A stretch of DNA of 5,751 nucleotides. Origin: CAZBQC01 sp964494015 (lineage in GTDB: Bacteria; Bacillota_I; Bacilli_A; RF39; UBA660). Positions 1 to 5,746 of the stretch are shown here, in pieces. The notes beneath the pieces are model-generated. The model had not been told where the DNA came from and ran no database searches. It worked only from the letters and a program-made list of their open reading frames with translations. The DNA lies in the NCBI GenBank assembly GCA_964494015.1, contig CAZBQC010000037.1, positions 1-5,751 of the forward strand, read 5' to 3'. Made by a program: the position numbers and the translations under genes. Positions within the stretch are counted from its first letter, which is position 1, and every line of letters starts with the position of its first letter.

Positions 1-135
1 ATCAAATCGCTTTTGTATACCTATTTAGGTATCACATCAATTGTAACATTACATCTTTCTTTCGGATTTAAGTCAAATTTTGTTGAAAAATACCATTATG
101 TGTGTTATCTTATATAATAAGAGGAGAATTGAAAA
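1..135. other. Region upstream of gene 1; possible tail of an upstream gene
   Basis: No gene can be assigned here with confidence. The + strand frame beginning at base 1 stays open to a TAA at 115-117 (38 codons), so this could be the 3' end of a gene that starts before the window, but the translation matches nothing I recognise. A short inverted repeat lies at 17-22/27-32 (ATACCT, ATTT loop, AGGTAT); it has no T tract after it and is not a convincing terminator. The right half holds the proposed promoter and ribosome binding site of gene 1. Confidence 0.3.
83..111 (+). promoter_or_regulatory. Probable SigA-type promoter of gene 1
   Basis: TTGAAA at 83-88 is followed after 17 nt by TATCTT at 106-111, preceded by a TG one base upstream (103-104), which gives an extended -10. 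Transcription would begin near 118, leaving a leader of about 18 nt with the ribosome binding site AGGAG at 122-126. A perfect TATAAT lies at 113-118, but it has no partner at the right distance and would start transcription inside the ribosome binding site, so the upstream pair is preferred. Confidence 0.5.
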
Positions 136-987
136 ATGAATTGTAAAAATTGTGGAACATTTGTGAATCAAAATGATGAGTTTTGTATGAAATGTGGTAA
201 TAAATTAAAAGAGACCACTACCCAAAATCAACCTAATAGTTATGCCGGCTTAACTAATAATGGAGTACCGGTTAACAATCAGAACCAACCGATGTTTTCT
301 AATAATCCAAGCAGTAATTATAATCCAGTTCAAAATTATGTTGTACCGAATAAAAAAAATAATAAATTAATTATCTTAATTTTAGGAATTTGCTTATTAG
401 TAGCCGCCGGTGTCATTATCTATATGGTATTCTTCAACAAAGATAATAACTTGAATGAAGATAATAATGATAACAGTACCGTTGCCACTAGCGATTGGGA
501 GACAGTGACATTTGAAGATTATAAAATAGATATTTATAAAGATATGCAATACAGTTACGATTATGATGAGGCACCAATTGTCGTCGGTAATGAAAATCTA
601 GATTTTCTAATGATGGTTTCTCATGCTGCAGTTACATATTCTCAATCCTATGAATCGAGAAGTAATTTAATCAGTGGTTTGAAAACTAAATTTGGTTTGA
701 CTTATAGAAAAGATTATGAAAAAACGGCTCAGAATAAAAAGGTGTATATTATTGAAGGTGTCACTAATAGTAATAATTATGGAGCCTTAGCGATCACTAA
801 ATTAGATACGGCTAATATTGCGGTCGCCATAATGGCAGCTAAAACAGAAGCTATCTACAATGCAAATCTTAATAGATTTTTAATCTCTTTAGTTTCAGTC
901 AGACCAAATAGTTCCTATAGCAGTAACATCACACCATCGAACGATCTTATTATTGAAGGCAGTCTTAAAGATTTTAAGCTTGATTAA
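136..987 (+). CDS. Zinc-ribbon single-pass membrane protein, function unknown
   Basis: The 283-residue protein opens with a C4 zinc ribbon (Cys3, Cys6, Cys17, Cys20). An Asn/Gln/Pro-rich linker (about 24-73), a Lys/Asn stretch and one membrane helix (about 77-100) follow, then an acidic Asn-rich spacer (101-118) and a globular domain (about 120-257). The layout predicts the ribbon in the cytoplasm and the large domain outside. The same plan, ribbon then helix then ectodomain, is known in TcaA-like proteins of Bacillota, but I see no specific match to TcaA. The ectodomain alternates short beta-like strands and helices, with a late segment (about 199-234) resembling the repeats in the protein encoded at 3968-5080; a shared fold is only inferred. 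AGGAG at 122-126 lies 9 nt before the ATG. The gene has its own promoter and an immediate terminator, so it is probably monocistronic. Substrate or partner cannot be told from the sequence. Confidence 0.85.
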   Translation: MNCKNCGTFVNQNDEFCMKCGNKLKETTTQNQPNSYAGLTNNGVPVNNQNQPMFSNNPSSNYNPVQNYVVPNKKNNKLIILILGICLLVAAGVIIYMVFFNKDNNLNEDNNDNSTVATSDWETVTFEDYKIDIYKDMQYSYDYDEAPIVVGNENLDFLMMVSHAAVTYSQSYESRSNLISGLKTKFGLTYRKDYEKTAQNKKVYIIEGVTNSNNYGALAITKLDTANIAVAIMAAKTEAIYNANLNRFLISLVSVRPNSSYSSNITPSNDLIIEGSLKDFKLD

Positions 988-988
988 G

Positions 989-1018
989 AAAAACGCGATT
1001 TTTTCGCGTTTTTGTTTT
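989..1018 (+). terminator. Rho-independent terminator of gene 1
   Basis: A perfect 10-bp stem (989-998 with 1004-1013, core ACGCGA/TCGCGT) encloses a TTTTT loop and runs into TTTTTGTTTT (1009-1018). It begins one base after the TAA of gene 1. The A run on the left of the stem means it could also stop transcription from the opposite strand. It separates gene 1 from the operon that follows. Confidence 0.9.
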
Positions 1019-1043
1019 GCATTAATATTAATTATGATATAAT
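1016..1043 (+). promoter_or_regulatory. Extended -10 promoter of the three-gene operon
   Basis: TATAAT at 1038-1043 is preceded by TG at 1035-1036, a perfect TGnTATAAT extended -10. The -35 is weak: TTTGCA (1016-1021, 16-nt spacer) or TTGCAT (1017-1022, 15-nt spacer), and it overlaps the T tract of the preceding terminator. Transcription would start near 1050, about 23 nt before the ATG at 1073, just ahead of AGGGG at 1060-1064 (8 nt from the start codon). Confidence 0.7.
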
Positions 1044-1072
1044 CTAAATATAAGAATAGAGGGGAAAGCTGT

Positions 1073-2212
1073 ATGTACTGTAAAAAATGTGGAAAACAAC
1101 TTGAACCAGGGGAGTTTTTTTGTAGGCATTGTGGGTCTAAAAATTTTGGATCAAGAAGGAAACTTAATCTAAAATTATCACTGGCTTATGTATTTCTAGG
1201 ATTAGCAATAATATCCTTAACCATCGCAGCCTTAATTCTAATAAATCAAAATAAGGCTGTTCATCTGTCCGATGAAAATTATTATAGTGATGGTACCGAG
1301 GAAGAAGATCAGAATGTCGATTCCTATTATAATAAAGACGAAGTAAAAACAGTTGTCGAACACGAAAGTAAATTGAATGAAATAGCCTATGATAAGAGTT
1401 CGGCACTCGCTTTAATTGAGAAATATGCAAAGACCCAGGATGATAACTGCTATAATAAAGATTCTAAACATGCTTTAGAAATATCTAAAATAGAAAAACA
1501 AATCGAAACTAAATATGGAATTTATGCCGTTAATCTTTGTGAATTGGATGTCAATTTTGCCAAAGAATTAGAGAAGGTTTTAGAAAAGTTGTATGATGAA
1601 TTTCCGATGTTGAAAGGAAAAATAACCAATTTAACAATTGGTAATTTTACGATTTCTGGTTCGGCTATCGCTTACTTTATGCCCTTTTTAGGATTCTCAC
1701 CTGACAGTGGAGCGATGCCATTAACCTCCAAGCGAATGATTGCTTTAAATTCCTTATATTATTTAAATCTATCAAAATTCAAGAATGATCTTAAAAACAG
1801 TGAACAAACCGGGCATTTTCCTAAAAACACCTCGCTCTATTCTCCTTTGGCTCATGAATTTGGTCATTATATCGCTGATTTAATAACCATGGCTGAACTT
1901 GGAATTAAAGAGACCATTATAGTAAACTATGAAAATGCTAGCTTGATGATGACATACTTAGAAGCTACTAAAACTCGAGATTATGACCGAAAAATGATAA
2001 CCGAGGCCTATGAAAATTACCGGACAAAATATAAATCCACACTTACTGAAAAAGAATTTAGAAGAAGCATTTCTTACTATGCCAGTACTTCTCCTGCTGA
2101 AACCATCGCTGAAGCCTTTCATGACTACTATTTAAATAATAATCAAGCTAAACCAGCCAGTTTAGAAATAATGTCAGTAATAAAAAAATACTTAAAGAAA
2201 TGGTATAGTTAG
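1073..2212 (+). CDS. Membrane-anchored zinc-ribbon metallopeptidase, lethal-factor/PPEP-like (M34-type)
   Basis: Predicted zinc-dependent endopeptidase of 379 residues acting outside the membrane. A C4 zinc ribbon (Cys3, Cys6, Cys17, Cys20) is followed by basic residues (28-30, RRK) and one membrane helix (about 35-57), placing the ribbon inside and the rest outside. After an acidic spacer (67-90) comes the catalytic domain (about 105-379). HEFGH at 261-265 gives two zinc-binding His and the catalytic Glu262. Downstream lies SYY(334-336) then AETIAEAF (342-349): Tyr336 and Glu343 are seven residues apart, as are Tyr728 and the zinc ligand Glu735 of anthrax lethal factor, where the local sequence is also similar (AEFFAEAF). 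The gap from HExxH to Glu343 is longer than in lethal factor. Clostridial Pro-Pro endopeptidases and phage MuF-type toxin domains share this architecture. Cys126 and Cys156 are extra cysteines in the ectodomain. Substrate unknown. First gene of a tight operon. Confidence 0.85.
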   Translation: MYCKKCGKQLEPGEFFCRHCGSKNFGSRRKLNLKLSLAYVFLGLAIISLTIAALILINQNKAVHLSDENYYSDGTEEEDQNVDSYYNKDEVKTVVEHESKLNEIAYDKSSALALIEKYAKTQDDNCYNKDSKHALEISKIEKQIETKYGIYAVNLCELDVNFAKELEKVLEKLYDEFPMLKGKITNLTIGNFTISGSAIAYFMPFLGFSPDSGAMPLTSKRMIALNSLYYLNLSKFKNDLKNSEQTGHFPKNTSLYSPLAHEFGHYIADLITMAELGIKETIIVNYENASLMMTYLEATKTRDYDRKMITEAYENYRTKYKSTLTEKEFRRSISYYASTSPAETIAEAFHDYYLNNNQAKPASLEIMSVIKKYLKKWYS

Positions 2213-2216
2213 GAGG
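2211..2216 (+). promoter_or_regulatory. AGGAGG ribosome binding site that bears on the start choice
   Basis: A perfect AGGAGG overlaps the TAG stop of the metallopeptidase gene (2210-2212). Two adjacent ATG codons follow, at 2221 (4 nt spacing) and 2224 (7 nt spacing). The second has the more usual spacing, so the true protein may lack the first Met. The overlap of stop and ribosome binding site suggests coupled translation. Confidence 0.8.
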
Positions 2217-2220
2217 ATAA

Positions 2221-3960
2221 ATGATGAAAAAGACCGTAACCTTAATTATCATTATTTTGCTAATAATTGTTTTAAGAATAAATGCCAAAAGCAAATCCTT
2301 TAGTCTTAATCTGGATCAATACGATTTTAGCAACAATCTTAAAACCAGTAACATTAAAAAGGAATTAAATGATGATTATAACATAGCTTATGAAGCAAGT
2401 GATACTAGTGAATTCGATAAAAAATATAATGATATGGGAATTCAGATAACCTATTTATTGATTGGAAAACCTGGACAAAATAATCAAAATGACTACCAGG
2501 ATTTCAAAAGTAGAAAAGATAAATTAGTTAAAAATTATCGTTATAATCCAGTAATTCCTAAAGATGAAAAGGGAGAATATATTAAGGAAAGTCAGGAGTA
2601 CAAAGACGATATTTTATCCGGTATTAATATTCCCGGAATGTTCAATATGCTAAACGACATGAATATCGAATATCGACAGATGGGAACTCCCAAAGTGTTT
2701 AAAATCTCCGATGAGTACATCTCGATTTCGATTCTTTTATCCAATGTTAAAATCGATGTTAAAAACAAACTCGATCCCATGAAAATCGATCGAATATCTA
2801 CTAATCTTGTCTTTAATTATCTTTTAAAAAAATTAAGCGATGAATACAAATTATATTACACTATCGTTGACCTTCAAGATGATATCGACGAATATTACAG
2901 CCAAATCATCGAAAAGGAAAAAAACAGTGCCGATCAGGGATTGACAATTAATAATTATATTTTAGAGTCGTATAAAAAAGTTTATGACTATTCCAAGCTA
3001 GAAAAATTAAGTCAAGAGACTATTCGCAGTATATATAGTAATCATTATCAGGAAGTAGTAATTTTAAACACTTATGGCAATGAATTTGGGGTGCTTAGCA
3101 GTGCCAATGGTTTCTTCCTGAGTGAGGGAGTAGTTGTTACTAATTATGATTATGTTGAATCTTCCTTGATAAAAGGCCATAGTATTATTGCCATCGATGC
3201 TAACGGTAAGGCTTATAATGTTACTGGTGTTATCAGTATCGAACCGGGTTTGAACATTGCCGTTTTAAAATTAGATAAAGCAACAGGTAAAGAGGTCATA
3301 TTAGGTAATATTGAAAAGTTAGAAGAATATGATCCAATTATTATGATTGGGAGTAAGACTGGCTATAAATTGACAATGAATGTTGGAATTCATATCAGTT
3401 ATAGTAAAGATTCGAACTACATTCAAAATGCTTTGCCCGTCTTATCTAGCGATGCCGGCAGTCCACTTTACAATGTCAATGGTGAAGTTGTCGCCGTTAA
3501 TACTAGTATTGCCACCGAAACAGCTCATTCGATAGCTCGATCGACTTTATATTTAAAAGATCTGCAAAAAAAATTAAAAGCTACTGAGTTTTCTAAGATT
3601 GAGATCATTGATTTTCAGGATATCAAGGAAAAATTCTTCCTAATAGAGGAAAACGATGAAAAAGTTATCAATAAACTGCCGTCCCACATCAAAAAAATAG
3701 GTAATATCGACCAAAGCATCATCCTGCCAATCATTAGCGTCAACACTTACCAAAACATTACGAGTATCAGATATAAGAATAGAGTTAGTGGTCTTATCGC
3801 TAATATGAACTTTATCGCTGATTTTAAAACTAACTTATTAAAGGATAAATACCTTGAAAAACTAAACGGGACTAGTAAAAAGATCTATGAAAATGACAAG
3901 AATAAAATTACTATTATCAGTAAACTAGATTATTTAATTGTCATCGTGGAAAAAAAGTAG
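2221..3960 (+). CDS. Exported HtrA-like pseudoprotease (trypsin fold, catalytic triad lost)
   Basis: A 579-residue protein with a signal peptide or anchor (Lys3-Lys4, hydrophobic 5-18, possible cleavage after Ala22; no lipobox). Residues about 27-270 form an unrecognised Lys/Asp-rich, largely helical region. Residues about 276-450 follow the S1C/HtrA pattern strand by strand: ANGFFLSEGVVVTNYDYVE, NIAVLKL, IIMIGSKTG, SSDAGSPLYN, GEVVAVNT. At the catalytic positions His is Asp310 (TNYDY for TNyHV), Asp is Asn345 (NIAVLKL for DiAvLKL) and Ser is Ala412 (DAGSPL for nSGGPL), so peptidase activity is not expected. There is no PDZ domain; the C-terminal 455-579 is an unassigned alpha/beta region. 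The likely role is binding or scaffolding, as in other pseudoproteases. It lies 8 nt after the metallopeptidase gene and 7 nt before the next, so all three are probably co-transcribed. The start may be 2224 rather than 2221. Confidence 0.8.
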   Translation: MMKKTVTLIIIILLIIVLRINAKSKSFSLNLDQYDFSNNLKTSNIKKELNDDYNIAYEASDTSEFDKKYNDMGIQITYLLIGKPGQNNQNDYQDFKSRKDKLVKNYRYNPVIPKDEKGEYIKESQEYKDDILSGINIPGMFNMLNDMNIEYRQMGTPKVFKISDEYISISILLSNVKIDVKNKLDPMKIDRISTNLVFNYLLKKLSDEYKLYYTIVDLQDDIDEYYSQIIEKEKNSADQGLTINNYILESYKKVYDYSKLEKLSQETIRSIYSNHYQEVVILNTYGNEFGVLSSANGFFLSEGVVVTNYDYVESSLIKGHSIIAIDANGKAYNVTGVISIEPGLNIAVLKLDKATGKEVILGNIEKLEEYDPIIMIGSKTGYKLTMNVGIHISYSKDSNYIQNALPVLSSDAGSPLYNVNGEVVAVNTSIATETAHSIARSTLYLKDLQKKLKATEFSKIEIIDFQDIKEKFFLIEENDEKVINKLPSHIKKIGNIDQSIILPIISVNTYQNITSIRYKNRVSGLIANMNFIADFKTNLLKDKYLEKLNGTSKKIYENDKNKITIISKLDYLIVIVEKK

Positions 3961-3967
3961 GTAGATA

Positions 3968-5080
3968 ATGAAAAAGATAAAAAATAAAAAATTAGTTATA
4001 ACCGGTTTACTTTTGATATTAATAAGCCTGATGATAGTGATCTTTTGGCTACTTTCTAAAAGCAGTAAGACAATCACCTTCACCAGTACCGACATGAATT
4101 TGAAATATGATAACACCTGGAAAATAGCCCATCAAAAAGATAATAATTTGCTTTTAACTCATAGTACTAATAGTCAGATTTCATTTATCATCAAAGATAT
4201 TCCAACCGAATATCGTGAATTGGAATTAATTAATTTATTGGATAAAGTTTATCCGGAAATTCAAAATCAAAACCAAAGCTATCAAGAAATATCAAGGGGC
4301 GAAACTAAAATAGGTAAAAATAATTATCCTGTCTATCAAATTTTATATGAAAATAAAGATAATCAAAGACAGACTTTATTATATGTCGGAAAATACAACG
4401 AAAAAATATTTATCATCTATTTTGATTCATCAATTCAGTATTTTGATATACTTTTAGATAGTGTCGATTATATAGTCTACAACTTTAAGATCAATGATTT
4501 AAAGCCGAACTATAAAATTACTACCAGGGAGTTAAAAACTGGAACCTTAAAATACAACAACCATGAAAATAAATTAGTTTGTGATTATAGCGACCTAAAG
4601 GAATATCAGATCAAAGATAATAATTATCTATCCAAATATAAGATTCCTTTATGTTTTCCAGAAGATGCGATCTCGAAAACATATTCTGGATACTATTCCA
4701 ATATTACTAGTGATTACTCGGTAAGAATAAGTACTTCCAATATTCTTAGCGATATCTATGAATATGTTCATGGAGATGGTGAAGCATTACTCAGAATTAA
4801 TATAGACTATTATTATGAACAGATGCAAAAAGAGCATCAAAAGAACCCCAGTCTATATAAAAATTTAAGTCGTTCAGATCAGAAGATTACCGTCGCTGAT
4901 AAAGATTTCTATATCTATAAATTTATCTATGAAAATAGTTATTATCAGGAACGAGTTTATATCGTTTATGCCATCGATTATCGACGAACCTTTGTCACAG
5001 AAATAAATGCCAGTAGTACAGGTATAAATAAAGAACTTATAATGAGTTTATTAAATGTTGAACCTCAAAAATATCTCTGA
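3968..5080 (+). CDS. Membrane-anchored protein with two tandem similar ectodomains, function unknown
   Basis: The 370-residue protein has a basic N-terminus (MKKIKNKK), one membrane helix (about 9-30) without a cleavage site or lipobox, and an outside region. That region holds two related halves, A (about 35-174) and B (about 222-360). Without any gap, Y120-x2-Y123-x3-YEN(127-129) in A lines up with F314-x2-Y317-x3-YEN(321-323) in B, exactly 194 residues apart, and strands after each match in character (LLYVGKY, IVYAIDY). This suggests an internal duplication. The fold could be of the PsbP/DcrB type, as the order of strands hints, but this is a guess. Cys205 and Cys229 sit in and just after the linker and could form a disulfide. 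The ribosome binding site is weak (AGGT at 3959-3962), 7 nt after the pseudoprotease stop, so translation is probably coupled. The TGA stop is followed in frame by TAA at 5090. Confidence 0.75.
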   Translation: MKKIKNKKLVITGLLLILISLMIVIFWLLSKSSKTITFTSTDMNLKYDNTWKIAHQKDNNLLLTHSTNSQISFIIKDIPTEYRELELINLLDKVYPEIQNQNQSYQEISRGETKIGKNNYPVYQILYENKDNQRQTLLYVGKYNEKIFIIYFDSSIQYFDILLDSVDYIVYNFKINDLKPNYKITTRELKTGTLKYNNHENKLVCDYSDLKEYQIKDNNYLSKYKIPLCFPEDAISKTYSGYYSNITSDYSVRISTSNILSDIYEYVHGDGEALLRINIDYYYEQMQKEHQKNPSLYKNLSRSDQKITVADKDFYIYKFIYENSYYQERVYIVYAIDYRRTFVTEINASSTGINKELIMSLLNVEPQKYL

Positions 5081-5114
5081 TTGGAAGATTAATATATCTG
5101 TTAACAAAAAAAGG

Positions 5115-5143
5115 TTGACAGAACAAAGAATTCATCATATAAT
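5115..5143 (+). promoter_or_regulatory. Consensus SigA promoter of rpsP-khpA
   Basis: TTGACA at 5115-5120 and TATAAT at 5138-5143 are separated by exactly 17 nt, a perfect consensus for the housekeeping sigma factor. Transcription would start near 5150, giving a leader of about 23 nt with a GAGGGA ribosome binding site at 5162-5167. No terminator hairpin with a T tract is visible between the stop of the previous gene (5080) and this promoter, so some readthrough from the upstream operon is likely. Confidence 0.93.
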
Positions 5144-5172
5144 TATGGTATTGATGAAAGAGAGGGAAGAAA

Positions 5173-5481
5173 ATGGCAGTTAAAATCAGATTGACAAGAT
5201 TAGGTGCGAAAGGAAGACCATATTACCGTATTGTCGCTAGTGATTCTAGAAAATCAAGAGATGGCGAATACATTGAATTAATTGGTATTTACAATCCACT
5301 AGTTACACCTAGTGAAATCAAAATCGATGAAGAAATAGCTTTGAAATGGTTAAATGTTGGTGCTAAACCATCTGATACCGTTAAGAATATTTTTGCTAAA
5401 GCTGGTATCATGAAAAAGTTTGCTGAACCAAAAGTTGTCGTAAAGAAAGAAACAACGAAGAAGACAAAGAAAGGTAAGTAG
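5173..5481 (+). CDS. rpsP: 30S ribosomal protein S16
   Basis: Structural protein of the small ribosomal subunit that binds 16S rRNA and helps 30S assembly. The N-terminus MAVKIRLTRLGAKGRPYYRI and the later segments IELIGIYNP and ALKWLNVGAKPSDTV are the family signature. At 102 residues it is somewhat longer than the usual 80-90 because of a lysine/threonine-rich tail (about 88-102), which is common in low-GC Bacillota. The start is fixed by the conserved Met-Ala-Val-Lys and by GAGGGA 5 nt upstream. It has its own consensus promoter and lies 2 nt before khpA. In Bacillus the upstream neighbour is ffh; here it is an unrelated membrane-protein operon. Confidence 0.98.
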   Translation: MAVKIRLTRLGAKGRPYYRIVASDSRKSRDGEYIELIGIYNPLVTPSEIKIDEEIALKWLNVGAKPSDTVKNIFAKAGIMKKFAEPKVVVKKETTKKTKKGK

Positions 5482-5483
5482 TT

Positions 5484-5732
5484 ATGGATTTAGTTAGTTT
5501 AACTGAAAAATTAGTCAAAGCCGTCGTAATAAATAATGACATGATATCAGTTAAAGAATTTCCTTCTGAGGAAGAAAATACAATCACCATTCAAGTCTTA
5601 GTTGATAACGAAGATATCGGTCGTTTAATTGGTAGAGCTGGCAAGACAGCTAACGCGATCAGGACACTGGTTCAAGCCAGTAGTTACATAAAAGATAATA
5701 AAAAAGTTAAAATAAATATTGATGGTTTTTAA
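5484..5732 (+). CDS. khpA: KH-domain RNA-binding protein KhpA (YlqC family)
   Basis: Small cytoplasmic RNA-binding protein of 82 residues, close to the family length of about 75-80. In streptococci and others KhpA pairs with KhpB/EloR and affects cell elongation and division and RNA stability. The single KH domain is complete: the RNA-binding GxxG loop is Gly50-Arg-Ala-Gly53 within IGRLIGRAGKTANAIRTL. It starts 2 nt after the stop of rpsP, and AAAGG near 5470-5474, inside rpsP, serves as ribosome binding site, so the two are co-translated. In Bacillus rimM and trmD follow shortly after; here the window ends before that can be seen. The last codons form the left arm of a hairpin. Confidence 0.96.
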   Translation: MDLVSLTEKLVKAVVINNDMISVKEFPSEEENTITIQVLVDNEDIGRLIGRAGKTANAIRTLVQASSYIKDNKKVKINIDGF

Positions 5733-5746
5733 TCAATATTTTTTTT
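5714..5746 (+). terminator. Probable rho-independent terminator after khpA
   Basis: A 10-bp stem (5714-5723 with 5732-5741, AAATATTGAT/ATCAATATTT) with an 8-nt loop leads into an unbroken T run (5739-5746). The stem contains a single G-C pair, so it is weak, but position and T tract fit. The khpA stop codon (5730-5732) lies in the loop and first base of the right arm. Confidence 0.6.

Noticed and set aside
17..32. Inverted repeat ATACCT-ATTT-AGGTAT
   Set aside because: Only 6 bp with two G-C pairs and no T tract; could be an operator but nothing else supports it.
1..117. Open + frame of 38 codons that could be the end of an upstream protein
   Set aside because: Too short to recognise, and the last part overlaps the proposed gene 1 promoter. 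A reverse-strand stretch of 24 codons in the same place reads equally well, so neither is called a gene; the region is described instead.
1115..1121. Run of seven T in the zinc-ribbon codons of the metallopeptidase gene, a possible phase-variation tract
   Set aside because: Runs of this length are expected in AT-rich coding DNA and the frame is intact.
1164..1430. Reverse-strand open frame of 88 codons inside the metallopeptidase gene
   Set aside because: It lies fully within a well-supported gene, has no ribosome binding site, and its translation (His/Arg/Leu-rich) is typical of an antisense shadow. The shorter reverse frames at 2592-2780, 3934-4116 and 5408-5590 were dropped for the same reason.
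3046..3570. Annotation as an active HtrA/DegP serine protease
   Set aside because: All three catalytic positions are substituted and no PDZ domain is present.
5081..5114. Possible terminator after the third operon gene
   Set aside because: The only pairing seen (AGAT/ATCT, 4 bp) is too weak and is followed by an A run, not a T run.
5154..5183. Small upstream frame (9 codons) overlapping the rpsP start
   Set aside because: No ribosome binding site, begins within about 4 nt of the expected transcript start, and the peptide is just the purine-rich leader read in another frame.
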